Position numbers and translations under genes: made by a program
NCBI RefSeq assembly: GCF_004152935.1
Contig: NZ_SETE01000003.1
Span: 186,001 to 250,000 of the forward strand
Source of the DNA: Brumimicrobium glaciale
GTDB lineage: Bacteria; Bacteroidota; Bacteroidia; Flavobacteriales_D; Crocinitomicaceae
DNA: 64,000 nucleotides
Direction of reading: 5' to 3'
In this document: piece after piece, positions 55,130 through 64,000 of the stretch
How positions within the stretch are numbered: the first letter of the stretch is position 1
Layout: every line of letters starts with the position of its first letter
Notes under the pieces: model-generated
Seen by the model: the letters and a program-made list of their open reading frames with translations, nothing else
Told to the model about the DNA's origin: nothing
Database searches by the model: none

Positions 55130-56008
55130 CTACCCGTTCAATGCTTCAGCACCACCAACGATCTCTAAAATCTCGTTCGTAATTGCAGCTTGACGTGCTT
55201 TATTGTAAACCAATTTCAAGTCACGTTGTAAGTCAGATGCGTTATCTGTTGCTTTGTGCATCGCTGTCATTCTAGCTCCTTGTTCTGATGCCCAAGAATC
55301 TAAAACAGCTTTAAACAATTGCAATTTCAATGACTTAGGAATTAAGTCTCCGATGATTTCTAATTTAGAAGGTTCGAAGATGTAATCACCAATTTCACTT
55401 CCACTGTCTTCAACTGCTGATGGAATAATCGGCAACAATTGTTGGTCACGAATAATTTGAACTGCTGCGTTCTTAAATTCGTTATATACAACTATTACTT
55501 TGTCATATTTTCCATCGATGAAGCTATCCATTGCGTATTGAGCGTACTCAGAAGCATGATCAAAAGTTAAATCATCAAATAAAGCCGTTTCGTCACTTAA
55601 ATTTTCAGGACGTTTAATTAAACCTCCGTTTTTAAAAGCGTCATTAACTTTCTTACCGATTGTTAGCAATTCAACGTTTTTACCTTGTAAATCATTTGCT
55701 AAAAGCTCATTGATTTTCTTAGTAATATTATTGTTAAATCCACCACACAAACCTCTGTTTGATGATACCCCTATGATCAATACGTTTTCAACATCACGTT
55801 GTTCTGCGTATCTATTTTCAGAAAGATCAAGCGTAGCACTTACGTTTCCAAGAATCTCTTGAATCTTTTCAGCATAAGGGCGCAATTGTGTAATTGCATC
55901 CAATGCTCTCTTTAATTTTGCAGCAGAAACCAATTTCATGGCTTGTGTAATCTGCATCGTTGAAGAGATAGAAGTAATACGGTTTTTAATTTCCTTTAAA
56001 TTCGCCAT
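55130..56008 (-). CDS. atpG: ATP synthase gamma subunit
   Basis: 292 residues, full length. N-terminal MANLKEIKNRITSISSTMQITQAMK and the C-terminal helix (LVYNKARQAAITNEILEIVGG) form the rotor coiled coil; GVSSNRGLCGGFNNN is the family signature in the Rossmann part. Central shaft of F1. Last gene of the minus-strand atpBEFHAG cluster; the beta and epsilon subunits are encoded elsewhere. Confidence 0.96.
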   Translation of the reverse strand: MANLKEIKNRITSISSTMQITQAMKLVSAAKLKRALDAITQLRPYAEKIQEILGNVSATLDLSENRYAEQRDVENVLIIGVSSNRGLCGGFNNNITKKINELLANDLQGKNVELLTIGKKVNDAFKNGGLIKRPENLSDETALFDDLTFDHASEYAQYAMDSFIDGKYDKVIVVYNEFKNAAVQIIRDQQLLPIIPSAVEDSGSEIGDYIFEPSKLEIIGDLIPKSLKLQLFKAVLDSWASEQGARMTAMHKATDNASDLQRDLKLVYNKARQAAITNEILEIVGGAEALNG

Positions 56009-56037
56009 TCCTTACAATTCACTTTCTAAAAGAAAGA

Positions 56038-57612
56038 TTAATATTTTGAAGCAATCTCTTTAGCTACTTTAGTTAAAGTATCTGTAATTTCTTCAGTTAA
56101 TTTACCTGATTTAAGGTTGTTCATTAAATCTTTGTGCTTAGCATCTAAGAAATCTAAATATTCAATCTCGAAAGCTTTAACTTTGTCAACTGGAACATTT
56201 TGAATCAATCCTTTTGTACCCACGTAAATAATTGCTACTTGTCTTTCTACTGTAAATGGATCTCCCTCATTTTGTTTAAGGATTTCCACGTTACGGATAC
56301 CTTTATCCAAAACGTTTTTAGTTACTGCATCAAGGTCAGAACCAAACTTAGAGAAAGCTTCAAGCTCTCTGTATTGTGCTTGGTCTAATTTCAATGTTCC
56401 TGCAACTTTCTTCATTGATTTAATCTGTGCGTTACCTCCAACACGTGATACAGAAATACCTACGTTAATTGCTGGACGGATACCTGCGTTAAATAAATCA
56501 GACTCTAAGAAAATCTGTCCATCCGTAATCGAAATTACGTTTGTTGGAATATATGCAGAAACGTCACCTGCTTGTGTTTCAATAATTGGAAGCGCAGTTA
56601 AAGAACCACCACCTTTTACCATTGGTCTTAAAACATCTGGCAAATCGTTCATTTGTGCAGCAATTGAATCATCATTAATGATTTTTGCAGCACGCTCTAA
56701 CAATCTTGAGTGAAGGTAGAAAACGTCACCTGGATACGCCTCACGTCCTGGAGGACGACGTAACAACAATGAAACCTCACGGTAAGCAACAGCTTGTTTT
56801 GATAAATCATCAAAAACGATTAGAGCAGGACGTCCAGTATCACGGAAGAACTCTCCAATAGTTGCTCCTGTCATCGGTGCAAAATATTGCATCGGTGCAG
56901 GGTCAGAAGCGTTTGAAGCAACAACAGTCGTATAGGCCATTGCACCTGCTTCTTCTAATTTCTGAACGATTCCTGCAACAGTTGATCCTTTTTGACCAAT
57001 TGCTACATATATACAGTACACAGGTTTTCCTGCGTCATAAAATTCTTTTTGGTTGATGATCGCATCAATAGCAACAGTTGTTTTACCTGTTTGACGGTCA
57101 CCAATAATCAACTCACGTTGTCCACGACCAATTGGAATCATCGAGTCAATTGACTTAATTCCAGTTTGCATTGGCTCAGTAACTGGCTCACGGAAAATTA
57201 CACCGGGTGCTTTACGTTCAATTGGCAATTCGAACAATTCACCTTCAATTTTTCCTTTACCATCGATAGGTTGACCAAGTGTGTTAACAACACGTCCAAT
57301 AATGCCTTCACCTACTTTTACAGAGGCAATTCTCCCTAAACGTTTAACAGTATCACCTTCTTTAACCTTAGTTGAAGTACCCAAAAGTACAGCTCCTACG
57401 TTGTCTTCCTCTAAGTTAAGAGCAATTCCTTGAAGTCCACCGTCGAACTCAATAAGTTCTCCATATTGAACACCACCTAATCCGTAAATACGTGCGATAC
57501 CATCTCCTACTGTAAGAACGGTACCCACTTCTTGAAGTTCAGCTTCAGTTTTAAATCCTGATAACTCTTCTCTTAAGATTGCAGAAACCTCTGCTGGTTT
57601 TATATTTGCCAT
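56038..57612 (-). CDS. atpA: ATP synthase alpha subunit
   Basis: 524 residues. Walker A is GDRQTGKTT near 175, and the arginine-finger region reads [17 protein letters not shown]-terminal barrel, nucleotide-binding domain and C-terminal helical domain are complete. Non-catalytic nucleotide-binding subunit of F1. 29 bp separate it from atpG and 35 from atpH, typical of one transcript. Confidence 0.97.
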   Translation of the reverse strand: MANIKPAEVSAILREELSGFKTEAELQEVGTVLTVGDGIARIYGLGGVQYGELIEFDGGLQGIALNLEEDNVGAVLLGTSTKVKEGDTVKRLGRIASVKVGEGIIGRVVNTLGQPIDGKGKIEGELFELPIERKAPGVIFREPVTEPMQTGIKSIDSMIPIGRGQRELIIGDRQTGKTTVAIDAIINQKEFYDAGKPVYCIYVAIGQKGSTVAGIVQKLEEAGAMAYTTVVASNASDPAPMQYFAPMTGATIGEFFRDTGRPALIVFDDLSKQAVAYREVSLLLRRPPGREAYPGDVFYLHSRLLERAAKIINDDSIAAQMNDLPDVLRPMVKGGGSLTALPIIETQAGDVSAYIPTNVISITDGQIFLESDLFNAGIRPAINVGISVSRVGGNAQIKSMKKVAGTLKLDQAQYRELEAFSKFGSDLDAVTKNVLDKGIRNVEILKQNEGDPFTVERQVAIIYVGTKGLIQNVPVDKVKAFEIEYLDFLDAKHKDLMNNLKSGKLTEEITDTLTKVAKEIASKY

Positions 57613-57647
57613 ATTTTCAAACTTTATATTAACGACGGGCGTTAAAA

Positions 57648-58181
57648 TTATCGTATTAAACGTTGTTTCATTTCATTCAATTGATGAGCAATACTCGCAT
57701 CAATACGTGTATCTCCCATCCTTACTACAAATCCTCCAATGAGTGATTCGTCAACTTTTTCTGTTAGTTCAATCGAACCTTTAATGCTTTTATTCAATCT
57801 TTCAAGAATTGTTGCTTTAACAGTTTCATCTAACTTTACAGCAGATGTTAATGTCATAGGAACAATTCCACGAATTACATTCAATTTAGCAACAAACTCT
57901 TCTGCAATAATAGGCAAAATCATTTCACGCTTATTCTTTGTCAATAAATGAATAAACTTTTTACTAATTTCTTGAAATTCACCGAATAATTTATCAAATA
58001 CATTATTCTTTTTATCCGCATTAATTAACGGACTATTCAAAAACACGTGGAAGTCTCTGTTATCATTTGTAGTCGCTAGTAAATACTCCATGTCTTTCAA
58101 CACAGCATCTGTTACTTGCTTTTCATCTGCCAACTCAATAAGAGACTGCGCATAACGACTTGCTACCTTCAATCCTTCCAT
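57648..58181 (-). CDS. atpH: ATP synthase delta subunit
   Basis: 177 residues of the OSCP/delta family: [20 protein letters not shown] at the N-terminus and the C-terminal [20 protein letters not shown] signature. Connects the peripheral stalk (b subunit) to the top of F1. 5 bp from atpF, so translationally close. Confidence 0.94.
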   Translation of the reverse strand: MEGLKVASRYAQSLIELADEKQVTDAVLKDMEYLLATTNDNRDFHVFLNSPLINADKKNNVFDKLFGEFQEISKKFIHLLTKNKREMILPIIAEEFVAKLNVIRGIVPMTLTSAVKLDETVKATILERLNKSIKGSIELTEKVDESLIGGFVVRMGDTRIDASIAHQLNEMKQRLIR

Positions 58182-58186
58182 TGTTC

Positions 58187-58681
58187 TTAATTTAAATTGA
58201 TGTCTTTAGCAAAACTCTCTGCCAGTTGCTTTTGTTTTTCATCAGTTGAAAGTTCTTGACGAAGAATTTTTTCAGCAATTTCTAAAGCGATTGTAGCCAC
58301 TTGATTTTTCAATTCAGCAACTGCTGCATTTTTCTCAGCTTGAATAGATACTCTTGCATTTTCAACAATTTTATCCGCTTCAATTTGTGCTTTGCTTTTT
58401 GCAGAATCAATCATACTATCGCTAGTAATCTTCGCTTCTTTGATCATCTCATCACGTTCGATTCTCGCTTCTTTTAACAAGTTAGCATTTTGAGTCTGTA
58501 ACTTCTCCATTTCTGCTTTGGTCTTTTTAGCCATGTCCAAAGCTTCCTGAATGTTATTCTCACGGTTGTTTACAGCCGCCATAATTGGCTTCCAAATAAA
58601 CTTCGTCAAAATGAACATCAGAATGATAAAAGTCAATCCTGTCCAAAATACTAATCCTAAATCTGGTGTAATTAAATCCAT
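58187..58681 (-). CDS. atpF: ATP synthase b subunit
   Basis: 164 residues. One N-terminal transmembrane helix (LVFWTGLTFIILMFILTKFI) followed by a long Lys/Glu/Ala-rich coiled coil (about 30-155). Forms the peripheral stator stalk as a dimer. Sits between atpE and atpH in the usual order. Confidence 0.95.
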   Translation of the reverse strand: MDLITPDLGLVFWTGLTFIILMFILTKFIWKPIMAAVNNRENNIQEALDMAKKTKAEMEKLQTQNANLLKEARIERDEMIKEAKITSDSMIDSAKSKAQIEADKIVENARVSIQAEKNAAVAELKNQVATIALEIAEKILRQELSTDEKQKQLAESFAKDINLN

Positions 58682-58764
58682 TTCTTAATAATTTCTCTTT
58701 AAAATAATCTTTTTAAATAATTTCCGCACAACCAACCGTTGCGCGGAAATTAAGCTTCTTAATA

Positions 58765-59004
<240 letters not shown>

Positions 59005-60114
59005 TTAATGTTCCTCAGCAACTGCTTCTCCGATGAAGAGCGCTGATAACATGGTAAAAATGAAGGCTTGTAAAAAAGCAACCAACAACTCAAGTACGCC
59101 AATAAATAGCGACATTGGAATTGATAGTCCTGCCCACGCCACACTTCCGAACGTGAAAATTATTCCTGTTAATGCTAATACGATAATATGTCCAGCAGTA
59201 ATATTTGCAAACAAACGTACCATTAAGGCAAAAGGTTTAGCAATAATTCCAACAAGCTCAACAGGAATCATGATTGGCAATAAAGCAACCGGAACTCCTG
59301 GTGTGGAGAAAATATGTTTCCAATAATTTTTATTTCCAGAGAATACTGTAACAAGCATTGTCATTGCAGCTAGTGTTAAAGTAAAACTAATGTTACCTGT
59401 CAAGTTAGCTCCGCCAGGAATAATTGGAATTAATCCCAACATGTTGTTGATCCAAATAAAGAAAAATGCTGTTAACAAGAAAGGCATGAATTTTTTATAT
59501 TTTGCTTCTCCAATGTTTGCTTTAGCGATATCATCACGTACAAAGACAACGATTGGTTCAACAAATCTTGCGATTCCTCTTGGTGGATGCAATCCATCAC
59601 TCTTATATGACTTCACTGCCGCCTTCAACAAAACAAACAGTAATAATGATGAAAAGAACAATGTAAATACGTTCTTAGTAATTGAGAAATCGTAAGGCTT
59701 TGCATTAGTTACGTGACCTTCGACATCAAAATCTAATAAACCAGCTTCATTAAGCTTGTAGATTTCTTCATGGAAAATTCCGTATCCTAATTCTTGATTT
59801 ACTAGGTAGTGATCTGTTTCACCTTCTGGAGTTAGGATTTCAATCGCTTCCTCTTCATGGTAAAATCTTTTAGATGAGAAAACTTTTATTCCTCCGTCAA
59901 TCAAAATGATTGGTAAATGAACAGAAACGTGTTGCTTCCCATCATTATCATCAGTGTACGTTAAAACGTGCCACTCATGTGCATCCTTAATGTGATGCAT
60001 AATCATTTCTGCAACATCTACTGGCTCACCCTCTGCAGATGAACTTGAAAAAACTGGTGCTGATAGTAAGAGTACTACCATCCAAACAAATGCTTTAAGC
60101 GTCGTATTCAACAT
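59005..60114 (-). CDS. atpB: ATP synthase a subunit
   Basis: 369 residues, about 100 longer than the E. coli protein because of an N-terminal signal-like helix (MLNTTLKAFVWMVVLLLSAP) and a soluble domain (about 25-150) usual in Bacteroidota. The stator arginine is in VRLFANITAGHIIV near 285. Forms the proton half-channels with the c-ring. The ATG at 60114 is preferred to the GTG at 60123. First gene of the cluster. Confidence 0.95.
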   Translation of the reverse strand: MLNTTLKAFVWMVVLLLSAPVFSSSSAEGEPVDVAEMIMHHIKDAHEWHVLTYTDDNDGKQHVSVHLPIILIDGGIKVFSSKRFYHEEEAIEILTPEGETDHYLVNQELGYGIFHEEIYKLNEAGLLDFDVEGHVTNAKPYDFSITKNVFTLFFSSLLLFVLLKAAVKSYKSDGLHPPRGIARFVEPIVVFVRDDIAKANIGEAKYKKFMPFLLTAFFFIWINNMLGLIPIIPGGANLTGNISFTLTLAAMTMLVTVFSGNKNYWKHIFSTPGVPVALLPIMIPVELVGIIAKPFALMVRLFANITAGHIIVLALTGIIFTFGSVAWAGLSIPMSLFIGVLELLVAFLQAFIFTMLSALFIGEAVAEEH

Positions 60115-60157
60115 TATAATCACTTTAAAAATGAATCGTTCTGTTCAAATTTGGGTG

Positions 60158-60187
60158 CAAAGGTATATATTCTTTTCCAAAAGTCAA
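60158..60187 (-). promoter_or_regulatory. ATP synthase operon promoter
   Basis: On the minus strand TTG (60185-60187), exactly 19 bp, then TACCTTTG (60158-60165): exact TTG-N19-TAnnTTTG, 43 bp before atpB. Confidence 0.75.
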
Positions 60188-60304
60188 TGGCTTTTTTTAG
60201 CTTTTGAAAAAAAATTGAATAATGTGACCGAATAATTCGATGGGCGCGCCGAATGGCGCATAGGTTGTTGGGGTGAACGATCTGATCGGATGTTGGGTGA
60301 ATGT

Positions 60305-60356
60305 GGTGTATCGGTTGTTGGGCGATTTACTAATCGCCCCTACAACCGATCACACC
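60305..60356. repeat. Long imperfect palindrome with GGGCGATT core
   Basis: GGTG..TCGGTTGTTGGGCGATT, loop TACT, then AATCGCCCCTACAACCGATCACACC: about 23 paired bases with small bulges. Lies between msrA (3' end) and atpB. The GGGCGATT core links it to the palindrome at 61091-61120. Confidence 0.7.
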
Positions 60357-60369
60357 GAATAAATGTTAT

Positions 60370-61047
60370 CTATTTTAATAATTCCGGGAATTTTGCTTTG
60401 AATTTATTTAATCTTGGAACGGATACTGCTTTCACATATCCATTGTCCGGATTTTTATGCTCATAATTTTGGTGATAATCTTCGGCGGCATAAAATGCTT
60501 CAAAGGGAACTATCTCTGTTGTGATTTTTGAGAATGTTCCTTGCTTTAATAATTCTGCGACATATTGTTCAGACAAATCTTTTTCTTTTGCATTGCGGTA
60601 AAAAATTGAACTGCGGTATTGCTTTCCTCTGTCTGGACCTTGTTGATTTAATGTTGTTGGATCTTGAGAACCAAAAAACACCTTTAATAAGGTAGTGTAA
60701 TCGATTTTTGTACTATCATAATGAACAGCAACTGCTTCTGCATGATTTGTTCTACCAGCACTCACCAATTCATATTTTGCGTCAGAGGCTTTTCCACCAC
60801 TGTATCCTGAAATAACATCCCCTACTCCTATTACAGATTCAAATACTGCTTCGACGCACCAGAAACAACCCGATGCGAAATAGGCGATGGAGTTTGATTG
60901 GATTGCAGGGTCGGTTTGATTGGCGTCTATACGGACGGTTTGCAAACCGTCCGTACTACCGCCATTTGAAACTGGATTATCGTTTGCAGCATTTGAACAG
61001 CTTGATAATGTAAATATAAAGGACAGAAATAATATTGTTGTTTTCAT
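60370..61047 (-). CDS. msrA: Peptide methionine-S-sulfoxide reductase MsrA, lipoprotein
   Basis: 225 residues. Lipoprotein signal with lipobox LSSC (residues 14-17), a linker of about 35 residues, then MsrA: YFASGCFWCVEAVFESVIG contains the catalytic Cys of GCFW; SGYSGGKASDAKYELVSAG and NQQGPDRGKQYRSSIFY follow. Reduces Met-S-sulfoxide, here in the periplasm at a membrane. The linker (GSTDGLQTVRIDA) is encoded by a perfect 26-nt palindrome, an apparent in-frame repeat insertion. GCFWC has a second Cys common in secreted forms. Confidence 0.93.
   Translation of the reverse strand: MKTTILFLSFIFTLSSCSNAANDNPVSNGGSTDGLQTVRIDANQTDPAIQSNSIAYFASGCFWCVEAVFESVIGVGDVISGYSGGKASDAKYELVSAGRTNHAEAVAVHYDSTKIDYTTLLKVFFGSQDPTTLNQQGPDRGKQYRSSIFYRNAKEKDLSEQYVAELLKQGTFSKITTEIVPFEAFYAAEDYHQNYEHKNPDNGYVKAVSVPRLNKFKAKFPELLK
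60930..60955. repeat. 26-nt palindrome inside msrA coding sequence
   Basis: TACGGACGGTTTG followed directly by its complement CAAACCGTCCGTA, centred on TTTGCAAA. It keeps the msrA frame and encodes part of the linker between lipobox and catalytic domain. Confidence 0.85.
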
Positions 61048-61090
61048 TGGTTTTGTTTTTTATATAACGTTTTGGAATACGTTTTTGTTT

Positions 61091-61148
61091 GGTAAGGGCG
61101 ATTTGCAAATCGCCCTTACCAAATCGCCCTTACCAAATCACCCCTACC
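61091..61148. repeat. 30-nt palindrome with three tandem 14-bp units
   Basis: GGTAAGGGCGATTTG + CAAATCGCCCTTACC (61091-61120) is a perfect palindrome centred on TTTGCAAA. Its right half continues as AAATCGCCCTTACC at 61107 and 61121 and AAATCACCCCTACC at 61135. It lies between divergent msrA and aspS. Confidence 0.85.
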
Positions 61149-61197
61149 AAAATCCCACAAAAACCAAAAGCGTAGCCGTTAAGTTCAATCTTCTTTC

Positions 61198-61205
61198 TAT
61201 TTTTG
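61198..61205 (+). promoter_or_regulatory. aspS -7 element TATTTTTG
   Basis: Exact TAnnTTTG match, 19 bp before the ATG at 61225; no TTG at -33. Confidence 0.45.
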
Positions 61206-61224
61206 CAGCTATAAATTGAATATT

Positions 61225-62976
61225 ATGTATAGAACGCACACCTGTGGTGAATTACGCCTGTCTGATGTTGGAAATCAAGTTACTTTGAGTGGTTGGGTAC
61301 AACGAACTCGTGAAATGGGAGGAATGACTTTCGTTGATCTTCGTGATCGATATGGAATTACGCAATTGGCTTTCAGTACAGAGGATAATGAAGAATTAAA
61401 TCAAAAAGCACGTAAATTAGGTCGTGAGTTTGTAATTCAAGTTAAGGGTAAAGTTATTGAGCGTTCTAGCAAAAACAATATTATTCCTACTGGTGAAGTG
61501 GAAATTATTGTTTCTGAATTGAATATTTTGAATTCTGCTAAAACTCCTCCGTTTACGATTGAAAATGAAACAGACGGTGGTGATGAGCTAAGAATGAAAT
61601 ACCGTTATTTAGACATTCGCCGTAAAGCGATTCTAGATAAATTGCGTTTACGTAATAAGGTATCATTGGAAACAAGAAAATACTTAGACGGTGTTGATTT
61701 TATGGATATCGAAACTCCATATTTAATTAAATCAACTCCTGAAGGGGCGAGAGATTTCGTTGTGCCGAGTAGAATGAATCAAGGTGAATTTTATGCTTTG
61801 CCGCAATCTCCTCAAACTTTCAAACAATTGTTGATGGTTTCGGGAATTGATAAATATTACCAAATCGTTCGTTGTTTTAGAGACGAAGATTTGCGTGCCG
61901 ATCGTCAACCTGAGTTTACACAAATTGACTGTGAAATGTCTTTTGTTGAACAAGAAGATATCTTGAATACTTTTGAAGGAATGATCAAACACCTTTTCAA
62001 ATCTTGCAGAGATGTTGAGTTTAAAGGTGACTTCCCAAGAATGACTTATGCTGATGCAATGGAAATGTATGGTTCTGATAAGCCAGATATCCGTTTTGGA
62101 ATGGAATTCAAGGATATGAACTCTGTAACGAAAGACAAAGGTTTTAAAATCTTTGATGATGCAGAATTGGTTTTAGGAATTGTAGCTGAAGATTGTGCAA
62201 TTTACACACGTAAACAATTAGATGCATTAACGAAATGGGTTCAACGTCCACAAGTTGGTGCGAAAGGTTTGGTTTATGCGAAATATAACGATGACGGAAC
62301 TTTCAAAAGTTCAGTTGATAAGTTTTATAGTCAAGAAGATTTACAAGAATGGGCAGATTTAACAGGAGCAAAACCTGGAGACTTAATGTTCATTATGAGT
62401 GGAGATACTGACAAAGTACGCAGTCAAATGAGTGACTTGCGTTTGCACATGGGAGATGAATTGGGATTAAGAAATCCGAATGTATTCAAACCATTGTGGG
62501 TAATGGACTTTCCGTTATTGGAATGGGATGAAGAGGCGAATCGTTTCCATGCAATGCATCACCCGTTTACTTCGCCAAAAGCAGAAGATATTGCTTTATT
62601 GGAAACTGATCCAGGAAAAGTACGTGCAAATGCTTATGATTTAGCGATGAATGGTGTTGAATTAGGTGGAGGTTCAATCCGAATCCATGACAAAACACTT
62701 CAGGCAACGATGTTAAAGCTCCTTGGATTTACTGAAGAAGAAGCAAACAAACAATTTGGATTCTTAATGGATGCCTTTGAATTTGGAGCGCCACCACACG
62801 GAGGTATTGCTTTCGGATTAGACCGTTTGGTAGCAACAATGGGTGGTTCAGATTCGATACGTGATTATATTGCATTCCCAAAAAACAATTCTGGTCGTGA
62901 TGTTATGATTGATGCTCCGGCAACAATTGATAATGAACAGCTGAAGGAATTGGGATTATTGGTTAATTTGCAGTAA
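61225..62976 (+). CDS. aspS: Aspartyl-tRNA synthetase
   Basis: 583 residues, bacterial type. Starts at ATG 61225 ([16 protein letters not shown], the family start) rather than the TTG at 61216. OB-fold anticodon domain with [19 protein letters not shown], class II motif 2 [16 protein letters not shown], the bacterial insertion domain (about 290-420) and motif 3 [16 protein letters not shown]. Charges tRNA-Asp. The stop codon lies inside a degenerate TTTGCAAA palindrome. Confidence 0.96.
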   Translation: MYRTHTCGELRLSDVGNQVTLSGWVQRTREMGGMTFVDLRDRYGITQLAFSTEDNEELNQKARKLGREFVIQVKGKVIERSSKNNIIPTGEVEIIVSELNILNSAKTPPFTIENETDGGDELRMKYRYLDIRRKAILDKLRLRNKVSLETRKYLDGVDFMDIETPYLIKSTPEGARDFVVPSRMNQGEFYALPQSPQTFKQLLMVSGIDKYYQIVRCFRDEDLRADRQPEFTQIDCEMSFVEQEDILNTFEGMIKHLFKSCRDVEFKGDFPRMTYADAMEMYGSDKPDIRFGMEFKDMNSVTKDKGFKIFDDAELVLGIVAEDCAIYTRKQLDALTKWVQRPQVGAKGLVYAKYNDDGTFKSSVDKFYSQEDLQEWADLTGAKPGDLMFIMSGDTDKVRSQMSDLRLHMGDELGLRNPNVFKPLWVMDFPLLEWDEEANRFHAMHHPFTSPKAEDIALLETDPGKVRANAYDLAMNGVELGGGSIRIHDKTLQATMLKLLGFTEEEANKQFGFLMDAFEFGAPPHGGIAFGLDRLVATMGGSDSIRDYIAFPKNNSGRDVMIDAPATIDNEQLKELGLLVNLQ

Positions 62977-63000
62977 AGACGTTTTGCAAAACTTCCGTAC
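62973..63000. repeat. Degenerate TTTGCAAA palindrome containing the aspS stop
   Basis: GTAAAGACGTTTTG against CAAAACTTCCGTAC; most positions pair. The TAA at 62974-62976 is the aspS stop. In the 420-bp spacer 62977-63396 the only other feature I see is the terminator and the -7 element near 63372. Confidence 0.6.
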
Positions 63001-63030
63001 ATCAAATCATTTAAGAAAATATATTTTAAA

Positions 63031-63063
63031 CAAAAAAGAAGCGCTAATGGCGCTTCTTTTTTG
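63031..63063 (+). terminator. aspS rho-independent terminator
   Basis: CAAAAAAGAAGCGC, loop TAATG, GCGCTTCTTTTTTG: perfect 14-bp stem with A/T runs at the ends. Confidence 0.85.
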
Positions 63064-63371
63064 TTGTACAGATTTCCATAGGCGATTATTCAACTCAACG
63101 AACAGTTCCTTATATTAAAATTTTTTAAAAGATCTCTTTATTAGAAACCAGCAATCCAATTGAAAGTTAGGTATGAATAATAAAACACAATTATTCGTAT
63201 ATCAATTGTGAAAACAAATATTCTATAACTTCCAATGTGCATCAATTTCTTTGTTTTTTACCATTTCTTGTAAAAGTCTGGCATTCCAATTGCTTAACTT
63301 GCCACAAATTCTTTGAAATGAAGTGAATTTCAAAATCGAATAAACAATACTAATTTGAACATATTATTATT

Positions 63372-63379
63372 TACTTTTG
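63372..63379 (+). promoter_or_regulatory. -7 element TACTTTTG
   Basis: Exact TAnnTTTG match 17 bp before the ATG at 63397; a TTG lies 14 bp upstream, shorter than the ideal 19. Confidence 0.5.
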
Positions 63380-63396
63380 CATAAAATATTTATCTC

Positions 63397-63981
63397 ATGA
63401 AATTAATTGTTGTACTTTTTTTGATGGCCATGACGCCAATTGCTATTTCTCAAAATGAATGGTGGAAAACTGGAAAGAATTCTGAATCAAAGAACAAAAC
63501 TGAAGAGGCAAAAGAGAAAGAGACCATAAAAGCAGTAGAAAAAGTTTCGCCGGAAATTTCACCAAAAGTGTCTGATGATGTTTGGATAAATGACAGTATC
63601 ATCGAACCTAAGACCATTAAGCCGGGGAAAATTAATGTGGTTAAAAGTGGATCGGTAGATAAAATAATTAAATTCAAATCTGCAACTATTCCGCCGAATA
63701 TGGGACCATTGATGGATGGATTCCGAATTCAATTATTTTTTGATCAAAACAGAACTGCAGTTGACAAAGCAAGAGCTACAATTCTTCAAATGGATGATGA
63801 ATCTCCAACTTACGTTAAATATAAAGCTCCGAACTACTTCTTAATGCAAGGTGACTATAGAACACAATTAGAGGCTGAGAAAACACGTGCAGCCTTAATT
63901 TCTGAATTTCCAGAAGCAATTGTTGTTGAGGATAAAATTTATTTGCCAAAAATAAAAGAAGAGATTATTGAAGAAGATTAA
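63397..63981 (+). CDS. Secreted SPOR-like domain protein
   Basis: 194 residues. Signal peptide (MKLIVVLFLMAMTPIAIS), a charged Lys/Glu-rich linker (about 30-55), then from about 105 FRIQLFFDQNRTAVDKAR, YFLMQGDYRTQLEAEKTR and FPEAIVVEDKIYLPK, the beta-alpha-beta layout of a SPOR domain. Such domains bind glycan strands lacking peptides; a periplasmic cell-envelope role is likely. Complete, ending 19 bp before the right edge. Confidence 0.75.
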   Translation: MKLIVVLFLMAMTPIAISQNEWWKTGKNSESKNKTEEAKEKETIKAVEKVSPEISPKVSDDVWINDSIIEPKTIKPGKINVVKSGSVDKIIKFKSATIPPNMGPLMDGFRIQLFFDQNRTAVDKARATILQMDDESPTYVKYKAPNYFLMQGDYRTQLEAEKTRAALISEFPEAIVVEDKIYLPKIKEEIIEED

Positions 63982-64000
63982 TTAAGTTGATGAGTTATCA

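Overview
The window looks like a chromosomal segment of a low-GC, Gram-negative member of the Bacteroidota, most likely a Flavobacteriales bacterium (an inference from gene content; a family such as Crocinitomicaceae is a guess). Evidence: type IX secretion C-terminal sorting domains on two proteins, many TAnnTTTG -7 promoter elements (four with TTG exactly 19 bases upstream), outer-membrane barrels, DUF6427/DUF6341-like neighbours, and an atpBEFHAG cluster without the beta and epsilon genes. I saw no rRNA, tRNA, CRISPR array, prophage or insertion sequence.

1-10,770 is a surface-polysaccharide cluster: three family-4 glycosyltransferases, a glucuronyl C5-epimerase-like protein, a DUF6625 glycosyltransferase-like protein, an FkbM methyltransferase, two unrecognised proteins and an ABC exporter that could flip the product. 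10,976-16,912 holds a large PKD/lectin-like protein with a type IX sorting tail and an overlapping pair of cupredoxin/multicopper-oxidase genes. 17,261-36,992 is mostly housekeeping: rlmN, DUF983, thioredoxin, rnpA, a C-terminal processing protease, an O-antigen-ligase-like protein, ssb, truA, alaS, an M23 peptidase, a MerR regulator, bcp, lplA, the 5-oxoprolinase operon pxpABC and a monomeric-type icd.

36,993-38,254 is a gene-free spacer with a tandem array of period 226 bp. After it come an outer-membrane protein with galE, tadA, kmo with an outer-membrane partner, a voltage-gated-type potassium channel with a zinc-ribbon tail, DUF6427 and a small membrane protein, two lipopolysaccharide-core-type glycosyltransferases, trpS, plsC-like, gatC, an LTA-synthase-like sulfatase, a SulP transporter, the ATP synthase cluster, msrA, aspS and a SPOR-like protein.

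The most unusual layer is non-coding. The spacers carry several families of palindromic or inverted repeats: a composite element whose nested inverted repeats surround a near-perfect 59-67 nt hairpin (14.6, 25.4 and, without the flanks, 54.9 kb); a TTTGCAAA-centred palindrome family around msrA and aspS, one copy lying in frame inside msrA and one containing the aspS stop codon; a TTCGACAG inverted repeat; and AT-rich repeats shared between distant spacers. With the 226-bp array these are the best candidates for something undescribed. Start codons were moved downstream in several genes where a promoter, signal peptide or family start argues against the longest reading frame.
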